DNA from: Verrucomicrobiota bacterium
GTDB lineage: Bacteria; Verrucomicrobiota; Verrucomicrobiia; Opitutales; Opitutaceae
Length of the DNA: 64,000 bases
Assembly (NCBI GenBank): GCA_016235555.1
Contig: JACRKC010000027.1
Coordinates: forward strand, 21,691-85,690
Direction of reading: 5' to 3'
Numbering within the stretch: position 1 is the stretch's first letter; each line of letters opens with the position of its first letter. The translations under genes and the position numbers were made by a program. Shown here in pieces: positions 1-9,306 of the stretch. The notes beneath the pieces were generated by a model. It was not told where the DNA came from, ran no database searches, and was given only the letters and a program-made list of their open reading frames with translations.

Positions 1-1655
1 TCGGACGTTTGGCTGGCGTAGCGGAGGGGGAGGCCGGCCTGCCGGCAGAGGGCGTTGACCTCGGTCTTGAGTTCGCGCACGCGGTCCTCCCGGTCGATCA
101 TCACCTGCTGCCAGCGCTTGAGCTCGTCGAGCTGCCGGGCGGCGTGCAGGGCGGCGGCCTGCCGGGGCCGCAAATCGCGGGCGAAACTGCAGTTGATCTC
201 CTCGCCGCCCCTCGCGAGGTGCACGGAGGTGAGCTCGATCGGAATCTCCGTGCCATCCTTGTGCCGATGGATCGTCTCGCCGGTGCGGACGCCCGCGGCC
301 CGCAGGTCGTGCCGCGCTTGTTGCAACTGGTCGGGGGTCGCGCGCGGCGCGATCAGGGCGACGGGCTGTCCGATCAGTTCCTCGCGGGTGTAGCCGAGCA
401 CGCGGCAGCCGGTATCGTTGACGTAGATGATGCGATCGTCCGCGTTCAGCCAGTAGGCGCCGTCCACGTGGTGATCCACGACGCGCGCAAACCGCTCGTT
501 CTCCAGTTTCGCCTGCTGGCGGGCCGTGATGTCCTGGATCTGGGCCACGAGATAGAGCGGCCGGCCGGTGGCGTCGCGCACCGGTGCGACGTGGAGGCCC
601 GCCCACACCGTGCGACCGGATTTGTGCAGATAGCGTTTGTCGCGCCGATAGACGGTGAACATGCCGGTGACGATGTCGTGCAGGGCGCGCGCGGCCCGCT
701 CCCGCTCATCCGGGTGGGTGAGCGCGACGTCGTTCAGTTGCAGGAGTTCCTCCCGGGTGTAGCCGAGCATCTCGCACAGGGCGGGATTGACTTCGAGGCA
801 GGTGCCGTCGGGGCGGACGAGGGCGACGCCGATGGCGGAACTCTGCAGGGCATCGCGGTAGCGCTCCTCGCTGCGGCGGAGGTGGGCGAGCTGGTCCCGG
901 AGCTGGGTCGCCATGCGGTCGAGCGCCCGGCCGATTTGGGCGAGTTCATCCGCCCCGCCGGTCGCAAAACCGGGGGCCGCGGCGCCGCGGCCCGCGGCGT
1001 CGGCGGCCGCGACCAGCGCCTCCACCCGGCGGGCGAAACGGAAGTGCAGATACGCCCAGAGGCCGAGGCAGCCCGCGGCCGCCAGGCCGCCGACCACGGC
1101 CGTGCGCGCGAGGATGCGCGCGCGCAGGTCGCGCTCCGGTCCGGCGAGATCGAATTCGATCACCAAGGCGCCGATCCGGGACGGGCGGAGTTCCCCCGCG
1201 AGCGGCGCGAGGGGAAAGGGGAAGGCGGCCCGCATCAACGCGCCCCCGGCGCTTTTTTCGATCTGGGCCACCATCGTCTGGCGCGCGCGCGTGAGGTTTT
1301 CGTGGGCCTGGGCCGAGCGCAGCTCGACGAAATCGCGGCCCTCCCAGTCGCCGAGCGTGGAGAAGCGCACGAGATTCCGGTCGTCGACCACGCACGCCAG
1401 GCTCACATCGGGGGCGATCGCGAGGTTGGCCAGTTCGTTGGCCACATTGCCGGCGGGCTCATGGGCCATGGATCGTTCGATGCGCGGCAGGGTGAGATTG
1501 CCCAGCGCGGCGGCTCGCCGGCGGAGCGTGTCCTCGCCCAGGGACTGCTCCGACCGCCAGGTGAGCACGGCGAAGACGGTGCCGAGCAGCACCACCAAGC
1601 CGCCCAGCGCCGCGGGCACGGTGTAGCGGATCGAATAGGCGGAGACGAAGCGCAT
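1..1655 (-). CDS. PAS-domain membrane sensor protein (3' end beyond window)
   Basis: About 551 codons are present and the frame is still open at the window edge, so the C-terminus is missing. A membrane segment lies near residues 11-32 and a second near 180-205; between them is a periplasmic sensor region. A HAMP-like linker and two PAS domains follow, the second with typical PAS phrases (GYTREELIGQPVALI). The last visible part is the REDRVRELKTEVNAL linker that usually joins PAS to an output domain such as a histidine kinase; that output is not visible. The ATG starts 3 bp after the stop of the upstream substrate-binding lipoprotein, so the two are translationally coupled. The pairing suggests that the binding protein delivers a ligand signal to this sensor (inference). 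Confidence 0.85.
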   Translation of the reverse strand, partial: MRFVSAYSIRYTVPAALGGLVVLLGTVFAVLTWRSEQSLGEDTLRRRAAALGNLTLPRIERSMAHEPAGNVANELANLAIAPDVSLACVVDDRNLVRFSTLGDWEGRDFVELRSAQAHENLTRARQTMVAQIEKSAGGALMRAAFPFPLAPLAGELRPSRIGALVIEFDLAGPERDLRARILARTAVVGGLAAAGCLGLWAYLHFRFARRVEALVAAADAAGRGAAAPGFATGGADELAQIGRALDRMATQLRDQLAHLRRSEERYRDALQSSAIGVALVRPDGTCLEVNPALCEMLGYTREELLQLNDVALTHPDERERAARALHDIVTGMFTVYRRDKRYLHKSGRTVWAGLHVAPVRDATGRPLYLVAQIQDITARQQAKLENERFARVVDHHVDGAYWLNADDRIIYVNDTGCRVLGYTREELIGQPVALIAPRATPDQLQQARHDLRAAGVRTGETIHRHKDGTEIPIELTSVHLARGGEEINCSFARDLRPRQAAALHAARQLDELKRWQQVMIDREDRVRELKTEVNALCRQAGLPLRYASQTS

Positions 1656-1658
1656 GCG

Positions 1659-2645
1659 TCAGGGCCGGCCGGCCGGCTGGCGCCGCGCCGCCTGGGTCAC
1701 GAACCGGCCGTCGGGGAGCGGCGCCAGCGGCACCGGGGCGGACAGGAGTTTGTGCTCGATCATCACGTCGTGCAACGACCGGAGCTGCGCCGGCAGCGCG
1801 CCGGCGGCGGTGGTGAAGAACCGCGCGTTGCGCGGGGCATCGAAGATTTCGATCGTGCGGAGGGCGGCGGGGTAGGTGTCGGGCGGCAACCGGCCGCGGC
1901 TCGCCACCCGGCGGCCCGCCTCGGCCGGGTTGTCCTTCAGGAAGCCCACGGCGAGGAACCAGCCATCGACGAGTTGTTGCACGTTCGCCGGCTGGCGCTC
2001 GATGACCGACCGGCGGGTGACCAGCACGTCGAGGATTTCCCCGGGGATCTGGCTGCTGTCGAAAATCTTCCGGGCGCCGCGCTGGAGAATCTGCGTGGCC
2101 ACGGGATCGAACGCCACCACGGCATCGACGCGGCTGTCGTCGTAGCCGGTGTGCATCGTGTCGGCCCCCCGCGAGTGCACGGTGACCTCGGAGTCCTTCA
2201 CGCCGCCGGCCTGCAGGGCGCGGGCCAGCATGTAGGCGCCGAGCGCTCCGGCCTCCATGGCCACGGTCCTGCCGCGCAGATCGGCCACGGTGGCGACGGG
2301 CGGCTTGGCGAGAATCATGTCGGCGCCGTTGGATGCATCGCACACGAGGATGATGCGCTGTTCAGGGTCGGTCTGGGCGAGCGCCAGGGCCTCGTCGGCC
2401 GTCACCGCCGCGACGTCGATCGCGCGGCTGCGATAGGCACGCATGACGTCGGTGGCGTTCGGAAAGCTGAAGATCTGGACCCTGGGCGCGTGGTAGTGCC
2501 CGAGGCTCTCCGCCACGAAAAGCGGGCCGTAGCCGGGCCAGATGTTGGCGCCGACGCGGAGCGACGCCGGAGCTTCGCCGCAGGCGGCCAGGCCGAGTGT
2601 CAGCGCGACAACGCTCGCGCGCCAAGGGAACGATCGCGAAGTCAT
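1659..2645 (-). CDS. ABC-type substrate-binding lipoprotein, SsuA/NMT1-like
   Basis: 328-residue protein. The ATG at 2645 is preferred over an upstream in-frame ATG at 2699 because it gives a proper signal peptide (MTSRSFPWRASVVALTLGL) ending in a lipobox LAAC. The mature part resembles the SsuA/TauA/NMT1 family of periplasmic binding proteins: GANIWPGYGPLFVAESLG at the N-terminus, then DVAAVTADEALAL and AFDPVATQILQRGA. No ABC permease or ATPase lies nearby. It is followed after 3 bp by a PAS sensor and preceded by a hybrid kinase, so a sensory role in place of transport is likely (inference). The ligand cannot be predicted. Confidence 0.82.
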   Translation of the reverse strand: MTSRSFPWRASVVALTLGLAACGEAPASLRVGANIWPGYGPLFVAESLGHYHAPRVQIFSFPNATDVMRAYRSRAIDVAAVTADEALALAQTDPEQRIILVCDASNGADMILAKPPVATVADLRGRTVAMEAGALGAYMLARALQAGGVKDSEVTVHSRGADTMHTGYDDSRVDAVVAFDPVATQILQRGARKIFDSSQIPGEILDVLVTRRSVIERQPANVQQLVDGWFLAVGFLKDNPAEAGRRVASRGRLPPDTYPAALRTIEIFDAPRNARFFTTAAGALPAQLRSLHDVMIEHKLLSAPVPLAPLPDGRFVTQAARRQPAGRP

Positions 2646-2679
2646 GGTGGGATCGAGCGCAGCAGGCGGGGTCGGCCGG

Positions 2680-4683
2680 TCAACCTCCGGCCGCCACACC
2701 CGCCGGCGGGGCCGCGGACGCCGCCGGAAAGAACAGCCGCACGGTGGTGCCTTCGCCGGGAGCGCTTTCGACGACGACGGCCCCGCGGTGGCGTCTGACG
2801 ATGCCGTAGACGCCGGCGAGGCCCAGCCCGGTGCCCTGGCCCGGGAGCTTGGTGGTGAAGAACGGCTCGAACAGGCGCGCCACGGTCGCGGCGGTCATGC
2901 CGGGCCCGGTGTCGCGCACCGCCAGCTGCACGGTGTGGTGGGCGCCGATCTGCGGGTGCTGTTCGCGCAGCGCCGCGGGCGGCTCGCCGTGGGCCACGGC
3001 GAACTCGAGCCGGCCGCCCCGCCCGGCCATCGCCTGGCCGGCATTGAGGCCGAGCTGGAGCAGGGCTTCGTTGAGTTCCCGCGCGCTGGCCTTCACGAGC
3101 GGACAGCCCGCGTCGAACCGCGTGACCAGGGTGATCCCGTCGGGCAGGGCCGGCCGCAGGACCTCGATCGCCTCGCCGACGACCGCCGGAAGCGAGATCG
3201 GTGCCTGCGGTCCGGCGGCTTGTTCGGAAAATTTCAACAGCCGCGTGATCAGATCACGGGCGCGCCGGCTGGTGCCGACGGCGTCCCGCAGGCACGGCCG
3301 CAGCGCGTGGTCCGGCGGCAGGTCGGCCTCGATGAGCTGAAGGTTGAGCAGAATCGCGGTGAGGAGGTTGTTGAATTCGTGGGCGACTCCGCCGGCCAGG
3401 GTGCCCACCGCCTCCAGCTTGCGGGCCTGGCTGAGCTGCTGCTCAAGCAGCCGCTGCCGCTGCTCGAGCCGCTTCAGGTCCGTCACGTCGACGAGCACAT
3501 TGATGGCGCCCGTGAGGACGCCGGCCGGGTCGAACACGGGGCTGGAGCAGGCGAGCACGTGGCGCCGGCGGCCCTCGCCGAAATCGATCACCAGTTCGTC
3601 GTCGCGCACGAGCCGCCGCTCGGCGAGCGCGACGGCCATCCAGCCGCGTTCCGGCGGGACGCACGCGCCCCCGGCTTCGAAGATCCCGAGTGAGCGGCAA
3701 TACCGGTCGGCTTCGTCGAGCAGGCGCGGGGCGCGGCCCCACAGGACGGTGGTCTGCGTGTTGAAGTGCGTGAGGTAGCCGTGCGCATCGCACGCGAAGA
3801 CCGCGGCCGGCATCGCGTCGAACTGCTGGCGCAGGTGCGCCTCGCTCGCGCGCAGCGCGCTTTCGATCCGCCGGAACGCGGTGACATCCTGAAGCTGGAC
3901 GACGCCGATCACCGACCGGTCCGACTCGTCCTTGATCAGGGAGACGTGGAGCTGGACCCGGCAGGCTTCGCCGGCCTGGTGCCGGCAGTCCTGTTCGAAC
4001 TGGAACGACGCCCCCTCGCCGGCGAGCAGCCGCGCGAAGCCGCGCCGGTATTCCAGCAGCCCCTCCGGCGCGAGGATCAGCTCGAGTCCGCCGGCGGTCA
4101 GTTCGGACAGGCTGTAGCCGAGCGTCGCGGTGGTGGCCCGGTTGGCGCGCAGCACGCGACCCTCGGGGGTGGCGAGGATTTTTCCGAGCGGGGCTTCATC
4201 GAAGACCTTCTGGCAGAGCTCCTGATTCTGCCGGAGGAGGACGCGGGTGCGGCGTTCCCGCACGGCGCGCGCCAGCGTGTGCGGCAGCATGGTGAGATAC
4301 TCGCGCGCGGTGTCCTTCACCAGATAGTCGGCGGCGCCGGCGCGCACCGCGCGCACGGCGAGCGCGAGGTCGTCGGCGCCGGTGACAAAAATCACGGGGA
4401 CATCGCCGGCTTCGCCCAGGACCGCGAAGCCGTTGCCGTCCGGCAGGCCGTGATCCACGAGGATCGCGTCAAAATTTCCCGCCGCCATCGCGGCGTGGGC
4501 CTCGGCCACGCTCGCGGTTGCGACGAGATCGTAGGGCAGGTCGTGCTGCGTCACATGGCGGCGCAGCGCCAGGCGGTCGACCGCATCGTCCTCGACCACG
4601 AGCACGCGCCAGCGCAGCGGCGGCTCCGCGCCGGAGAGGGGGCCGGCAAAGGGCGTCGGTCCGCCGGTCTGGTGCGGGTTCAT
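2680..4683 (-). CDS. Hybrid sensor: receiver domain, two PAS domains, histidine kinase
   Basis: 667 residues, no membrane segment, cytoplasmic. Order: N-terminal receiver (about 26-140; acidic pair near residue 31, phosphoacceptor D77 in AILVDHGLPDGNGF), PAS (about 165-280), PAS (about 285-400), then a HisKA/HATPase kinase core. The H-box is GTLAGGVAHEFNN. The ATPase part shows the G1 box RDTGPGM, F box LFEPFFTTK and G2 box GQGTGLGLAGV. The start ATG overlaps the stop of the upstream CheY-like gene as ATGA. A receiver at the N-terminus means its kinase may itself be switched by the upstream kinase PAS-HK in this operon (inference). Confidence 0.92.
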   Translation of the reverse strand: MNPHQTGGPTPFAGPLSGAEPPLRWRVLVVEDDAVDRLALRRHVTQHDLPYDLVATASVAEAHAAMAAGNFDAILVDHGLPDGNGFAVLGEAGDVPVIFVTGADDLALAVRAVRAGAADYLVKDTAREYLTMLPHTLARAVRERRTRVLLRQNQELCQKVFDEAPLGKILATPEGRVLRANRATTATLGYSLSELTAGGLELILAPEGLLEYRRGFARLLAGEGASFQFEQDCRHQAGEACRVQLHVSLIKDESDRSVIGVVQLQDVTAFRRIESALRASEAHLRQQFDAMPAAVFACDAHGYLTHFNTQTTVLWGRAPRLLDEADRYCRSLGIFEAGGACVPPERGWMAVALAERRLVRDDELVIDFGEGRRRHVLACSSPVFDPAGVLTGAINVLVDVTDLKRLEQRQRLLEQQLSQARKLEAVGTLAGGVAHEFNNLLTAILLNLQLIEADLPPDHALRPCLRDAVGTSRRARDLITRLLKFSEQAAGPQAPISLPAVVGEAIEVLRPALPDGITLVTRFDAGCPLVKASARELNEALLQLGLNAGQAMAGRGGRLEFAVAHGEPPAALREQHPQIGAHHTVQLAVRDTGPGMTAATVARLFEPFFTTKLPGQGTGLGLAGVYGIVRRHRGAVVVESAPGEGTTVRLFFPAASAAPPAGVAAGG

Positions 4684-5093
4684 GAGGCGGATTCGCTGAG
4701 CGTCCAGTAGAGCTGGATCGTGCGGATGACCTCCACGAACTGGCGGTAGTCCACCGGTTTCACCATGTAGCCGGCGACGCTGAGCTGGAAGCTCCGCACG
4801 CGGTCGTGCTCTTCCTTCGAGGTCGTGAGCACGACCACGGGGAGGCGGCGCAGGTGGGGATCCTGCTTGGCGACCTCGAGAAACTCGAGGCCGTTCATGC
4901 GCGGCATGTTCAGATCGAGGAGGATCACGCCGGGCGCCGGCTGACCGGGCCGGCGCAGCCAGGCGAGGGCTTCCTCCCCGTCGTGCACGACGTGCAGCGG
5001 GTTGGTGACGCGCAGCTCTTGCAGGGCGCGGCGCACGGTCATGACGTCGACGAGATCGTCCTCGACCAGCAGGATGGAGGCGGAGTTTTTCAT
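4680..5093 (-). CDS. CheY-like single-domain response regulator (RcpA type)
   Basis: 137 residues from the ATG at 5093; an upstream in-frame start would add a basic, non-homologous leader and overlap the previous gene more. A lone receiver domain: acidic pocket EDD at 11-13, phosphoacceptor D60 in VILLDLNMPRMNG, conserved T/S in VVVLTTSKEE and K in YMVKPVDYRQF. No output domain, so it acts by protein-protein contact or phosphotransfer. Receivers of this RcpA subgroup usually pair with phytochrome-like kinases, which fits the upstream gene. ATGA overlaps join it to both neighbours. Confidence 0.93.
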   Translation of the reverse strand: MKNSASILLVEDDLVDVMTVRRALQELRVTNPLHVVHDGEEALAWLRRPGQPAPGVILLDLNMPRMNGLEFLEVAKQDPHLRRLPVVVLTTSKEEHDRVRSFQLSVAGYMVKPVDYRQFVEVIRTIQLYWTLSESAS

Positions 5094-6304
5094 GCGAGGG
5101 TGGCGACGGGCGCCACGGGGCGCTGGCGGGGCAGCCGGAAATAGAAGGTGCTGCCCTCGCCGACGCGTGATTCCACCCACACCTGGCCGCCGAGCACCTC
5201 GACGTTTTTCTTCACCACCGCGAGGCCGATGCCCGTGCTCTCGCGCACGTCGCGGCGGTCGAGGGTCTGGAAAATCTGGAAGATCTTCTGAAAATATTTC
5301 GCCTCGATCCCCGGCCCCGTGTCGCGCACGGAGAACAGCCAGCCGGCCGGCTCGGGCACGCCGTCGATGACGACTTCGCCTTCAGGCCGGCCCATGTATT
5401 TCACGGCATTGGAGATCAGGTTTTCGAAGACCTGGATCAGCCGCGTGCGCTCGCTTTGCACCACCGGCAGGCGGCCGGCGAGGCGCACCACGATGGACGG
5501 CGGCGGGGCCAGCAACTCGCAGACTTCGCGCACGAGGTCGTTGAGGTCCACGGCGGTGATCTCCTGCTGCTCGCGGCCGATGCGCGAATAGTGCAGGATG
5601 CCGTCGACGAGGGCGTCCATGCGTTTCACGCGCCCGAGCAGCAGCTCGAACTGCGCCTTGCCCTCGGGGCCGATCTGGCCCGCGTAGTCCGCGGCCAGCC
5701 AGTTGGCGAGGGAGTTGATCGCCCGGAGCGGCGCCTTCAAGTCGTGCGAAACCACATAGGCGAACTGATCGAGCTCGCGGTTGATTTCCTTGAGGGCCTC
5801 GAGCAACTCCGCCTGCCGCTGTTCGGCGCGCACGCGCTCGGTGATGTCGGCGCGGATCGCGATGTAGCGCTCGGGCCGCCCTTCGGCGTTGAGGAAAGGG
5901 ACGATCGTCGTGGCCACCCAGTAGAGCGAGCCATCCCGGGCCCGGTTGCAGATCTCGCCCTTCCAGACCTGGCCGGATGAAATCGTGTGCCACAGGCCGC
6001 GGAAAAACCCCGGCGGGTGCCGGCCGGAGTTGATGATGCGGTGATCCCGGCCGAGCAGTTCCTCGCGCGAGTATTTCGAGATGGCGCAGAATTTGTCGTT
6101 CACGCGCAGGATGCGCCCGCGCGCATCGGTGACCGCCACGATGGCGTGTTCATCGAGCGCCTTCGTGAGATCGAAAACGTCGAGGGCGTCGACGCCCTCG
6201 GCGGCCGGACCGGAGGAGGGGGCGCCCACGCCGCCACCTCCCGGACTGGCGGAGGCCGGCGCGGGGGACGGACCGGGGAACGGAGCGGGCGTGGCGCTGA
6301 GCAC
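5090..6304 (-). CDS. PAS-domain histidine kinase
   Basis: 404 residues, soluble. A proline/glycine-rich N-terminus (1-35) precedes a PAS/PAC domain (about 45-160, with [17 protein letters not shown] and [11 protein letters not shown]). The kinase core has an H-box [16 protein letters not shown] (His187), N-box [15 protein letters not shown]1 RDTGPGI and G2 GIGLAVVKK. This is the Cph1-like HisKA subgroup, which normally partners with RcpA-type receivers such as the next gene. First gene of the sensory operon and divergent from the chemoreceptor, with 156 bp between them. Confidence 0.93.
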   Translation of the reverse strand: MLSATPAPFPGPSPAPASASPGGGGVGAPSSGPAAEGVDALDVFDLTKALDEHAIVAVTDARGRILRVNDKFCAISKYSREELLGRDHRIINSGRHPPGFFRGLWHTISSGQVWKGEICNRARDGSLYWVATTIVPFLNAEGRPERYIAIRADITERVRAEQRQAELLEALKEINRELDQFAYVVSHDLKAPLRAINSLANWLAADYAGQIGPEGKAQFELLLGRVKRMDALVDGILHYSRIGREQQEITAVDLNDLVREVCELLAPPPSIVVRLAGRLPVVQSERTRLIQVFENLISNAVKYMGRPEGEVVIDGVPEPAGWLFSVRDTGPGIEAKYFQKIFQIFQTLDRRDVRESTGIGLAVVKKNVEVLGGQVWVESRVGEGSTFYFRLPRQRPVAPVATLA

Positions 6305-6460
6305 AGGCGGATTGTGGGACCCGGCCGTGTCGCGTGCGACCTCAGAGTGCTAGGGAAATTCCTTATCCACGGCGGACGCGTTGCTCCTCAAGCCCCGGCG
6401 GGGGCCGCCGATTGCAGCCACGAACCCACCACCGAACCCATCAACCCTCCCTCTGTTGTC

Positions 6461-8080
6461 ATGAAGAATTGGACTATTGGAAAACGTATCACCGCCGCCA
6501 TGGGACTGCTCTGCGTGCTGCTGCTCCTCGTGGGCGGCCTCACCTGGAACAGCCTCGGCGAAATCCGCCAGCGGGCCGTCCTGCTCAAGGGCGACGTCAT
6601 GCCCGGCATGATTCAAAGCGGCGAATTCTTCTCGTTTCTCGCGAAGGAATTCATCCGCCTGCAAATCTACGCCCAGCCCGGCCGCAAGGCGGAGCGCCCG
6701 CAGTTGCGGAAGGAAATGGAGGGTTTCGGCCAGAAATCCGCCGCCGCCGCGAAAGCGTATGAAGGCACCATCACGCAGCCGCGGGATCGCGAGCTCTTCC
6801 GTCAAGTGGAGGCCGCCAGGGAGGCCTACCGGCCGGCCCAGCACGCGTTCCTCGCCCTCGTCGACGCGGGCCAGGACCAGGAGGCGGAGGCGTTCATGGC
6901 GGCCAAACTTTTTCCGCTTTACCGCGCCTACGCCGCCACGGCCGAGGAACTCCTGGACTACAACGCGAAGAACGGCGACGTCCTCGCCCTTGAAATCGAC
7001 GGTCACGCCACCCGCACCAGCAAGATCATCATCACGATCACGATCGTGGCGCTCCTGCTCGGCGCGGCGGTCGGATTTTTCATCATCCGCGGCACGAGCC
7101 GCGTGCTCGGCCAGGTGGCCGGGCAACTCGGCGCCGGCGCCGACCAGACCGCCGCCGCCGCCGGCCAGGTCTCGGCTTCGAGCCAGTCGCTCGCCGAGGG
7201 CGCGAGCGAGCAGGCGGCCTCGCTCGAGGAGACGAGCGCCTCGCTGGAGGAGATCGCGGGCATGACCAGGAAAAACGCGGAGTCCGCGGCGCAGGCGAAG
7301 GAACTCGCGGGCCAGACGCGTCATGCGGCCGAGGCCGGCGTGGCCAGCATGACCGAGATGAAGACCGCGATGGATGCGATCAAGGACTCGTCCGCCAGCA
7401 TCGCGAAGATCGTGAAGACGATCGACGAGATCGCCTTCCAGACGAACATCCTCGCCCTCAACGCCGCGGTCGAGGCCGCGCGCGCCGGCGAGGCGGGGGC
7501 CGGGTTTGCCGTCGTCGCCGAGGAAGTGCGCTCGCTCGCCCAGCGCTCCGCCCAGTCCGCCGAGGAAACCGCCATGAAGATTGAAGATTCGGTCAGCCGC
7601 AGCGAACACGGCGTGCGGATCAGCGCCAAGGTCGGGCAGAGCTTCGAGGAGATCGTGGTCAAGGCGCGTCGCGTCGACGAACTTGTCGCCGAGATCGCCA
7701 CCGCCTCCAACGAACAGAACCAAGGCATCGGTCAGGTGACCACGGCGGTCGCGCAGATGGACAAGGTCACGCAATCCAACGCCGCCGGCGCCGAGGAGGC
7801 CGCCAGCGCGGCGGAGGAACTCAACGCCCAGGCCGAGATGATGCGCGAGTCCGTCCGCAACCTGCAGACGCTCGTCGGGGGCGGGGCGTCACATGCGACC
7901 GCGGTGCACCACGACAGTCCCGCGGCCGCGGTGACAGCGGCGATCCGGCGTTCTCCGGCGAAAGCCACCGCGACGGTTTCGCCCGCGCCGGCGCACCGCG
8001 AAATGGCGGAAGCGCTCGCCAGCCGTATCAACGGATCGGTTCCCTCGACCGCCGGCGACGGCGCCGAGTTTTTTCGGTGA
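6461..8080 (+). CDS. Methyl-accepting chemotaxis protein
   Basis: 539 residues from ATG 6461 ([16 protein letters not shown]). TM1 about 10-32, a roughly 155-residue periplasmic four-helix-type sensor region, TM2 about 187-210 ([20 protein letters not shown]), then the cytoplasmic signalling coiled coil. The hairpin tip, which contacts CheA/CheW, is conserved: [20 protein letters not shown] then [20 protein letters not shown]. No typical HAMP domain is obvious after TM2. The tail after residue 470 is alanine/proline-rich and lacks the CheR/CheB NWETF pentapeptide. It runs divergently from the sensory operon; they may share a stimulus, but no cheA/cheW lies in the window. Confidence 0.93.
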   Translation: MKNWTIGKRITAAMGLLCVLLLLVGGLTWNSLGEIRQRAVLLKGDVMPGMIQSGEFFSFLAKEFIRLQIYAQPGRKAERPQLRKEMEGFGQKSAAAAKAYEGTITQPRDRELFRQVEAAREAYRPAQHAFLALVDAGQDQEAEAFMAAKLFPLYRAYAATAEELLDYNAKNGDVLALEIDGHATRTSKIIITITIVALLLGAAVGFFIIRGTSRVLGQVAGQLGAGADQTAAAAGQVSASSQSLAEGASEQAASLEETSASLEEIAGMTRKNAESAAQAKELAGQTRHAAEAGVASMTEMKTAMDAIKDSSASIAKIVKTIDEIAFQTNILALNAAVEAARAGEAGAGFAVVAEEVRSLAQRSAQSAEETAMKIEDSVSRSEHGVRISAKVGQSFEEIVVKARRVDELVAEIATASNEQNQGIGQVTTAVAQMDKVTQSNAAGAEEAASAAEELNAQAEMMRESVRNLQTLVGGGASHATAVHHDSPAAAVTAAIRRSPAKATATVSPAPAHREMAEALASRINGSVPSTAGDGAEFFR

Positions 8081-8486
8081 GGCGGGCGCGCGCCGGCGGT
8101 GATCCGACGCCGTCGGCGCCGCCGTAACCGTCGGCGCCGGCTCCGCTCGATCGGCGGTCTCCCGTGTCCGCGCCGGCGCCAACCGCAGGGGAATGAAGAT
8201 CGGCGCGGAGCCTGCTCCATCGCCGTAAAGTGCCGTCGCACCGCCGGCCGCGCCGAGGGGGCCCGGGCTGCGCGTTTTGGCCGGAGGGTGCGCATCGTTT
8301 GCCGCGCCCTTCCGCGGCGCGGCGGTTGCGCCGTGGGTTGCGCCCGGCCCGGATGAATTCACAAGCGTTGCGCTATCCTCCACAAGGAATGCACAGCGGT
8401 CCGGTCGATAAACTGGCAGGGTGATCCCCGCCGGGACAGGCTGCCCCGAAATTGCACTCACCACACTAACTTCAACCCAAGCTACC
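8081..8486. other. Gene-free stretch between chemoreceptor and cytochrome
   Basis: About 405 bp. The first 250 bp are very GC-rich with many short CGGCGCCG-type palindromes and no convincing coding sequence. The last 130 bp are less GC-rich and must carry the promoter of the cytochrome-porin pair; I cannot identify a clear -35/-10 there. Confidence 0.4.
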
Positions 8487-9287
8487 ATGACGCTTCGCCC
8501 TCGCTGGACTAAGTCGACGCTCATCTTCGGCGGCACGGCCCTCTGGGGCATCGTGCTGATCGGATGCGTGTCTGTTAATCGCACGATGGTCGCACCGCCG
8601 CAGATCGCGGGTGCGAATTTCGTTGGCTCAAAGGAGTGCTCCCAGTGCCACGAAGACCAGACGGAGCACTTCGATGGCGCCACACACGCCCGGCTCAATC
8701 TCACCGACGCCAAGGTCGGCGACACCGGGTGCGAGTCCTGCCACGGCCCGGGCAGCCTCCACGTCGCCGCCGGTGGCAGCAAGGGCACGATCATCAATCC
8801 GAAGAAGTCGCCGGAAACCTGCTTCCAGTGCCACCTCGACAAGCGCGCTCAATTCAGCCTGCCGAACAGCCACCAGGTCTTGAATGGCAAGATGGGCTGC
8901 GGCGACTGCCACGAAGTGCACAAGGGCAACGCCATCGTCGGCACCGGTGTCGACCTCGAGGGCATCAACGCCACCTGCACCAAGTGCCACACGCAGCAGA
9001 AGGGACCGTTCGTCTACGAGCACTCCGCCATGCGCGAGGGCTGCGTCGCCTGCCACAATCCGCACGGCACCGTGAACCAGAAGATGCTGGTCGCGCGCGA
9101 CGCCAACCTCTGCCTGCGCTGCCACCTCGAGACGCCCGACGCCGGCTCCTCCGGCCAGATCAACGCCAATGCGATTCGCCGCACCTCGGAGAATCACAAC
9201 TCGCGCCTCATGCAGGGCACGTGCTGGAGCGCGAGCTGCCACGAGCAGCCGCACGGCTCCAACGCCTCCTACCACTTCCGCAACTGA
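8487..9287 (+). CDS. DmsE-family multiheme c-type cytochrome, predicted lipoprotein
   Basis: 266 residues from ATG 8487. The N-terminus is a lipoprotein signal with lipobox LIGC (Cys27). Seven CXXCH haem sites lie at residues 51, 82, 112, 138, 164, 186 and 209; an eighth candidate is CX4CH (CWSASCH, 246-252). The phrases NFVGSKECSQCH and GCESCHGPGSLHV are typical of the DmsE/MtrA cytochrome family, which carries electrons across the periplasm. The next gene, 19 bp downstream, is a large beta-barrel, the arrangement of porin-cytochrome conduits. Family members usually have about ten haems, so this one is short. A lipid anchor on the wire protein is unusual. Confidence 0.9.
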   Translation: MTLRPRWTKSTLIFGGTALWGIVLIGCVSVNRTMVAPPQIAGANFVGSKECSQCHEDQTEHFDGATHARLNLTDAKVGDTGCESCHGPGSLHVAAGGSKGTIINPKKSPETCFQCHLDKRAQFSLPNSHQVLNGKMGCGDCHEVHKGNAIVGTGVDLEGINATCTKCHTQQKGPFVYEHSAMREGCVACHNPHGTVNQKMLVARDANLCLRCHLETPDAGSSGQINANAIRRTSENHNSRLMQGTCWSASCHEQPHGSNASYHFRN

Positions 9288-9306
9288 ACGCACCACCCAG
9301 CACGCC

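Noticed and set aside
9..2798. Long plus-strand open frame of 929 codons
   Set aside because: It is the antisense shadow of the sensor and substrate-binding genes on the minus strand, with biased composition and no domain cues; GC-rich DNA leaves such frames open.
8081..8486. Small genes in the GC-rich spacer
   Set aside because: Open frames there lack ribosome sites and recognisable motifs and are Arg/Pro-rich as expected for non-coding high-GC DNA.
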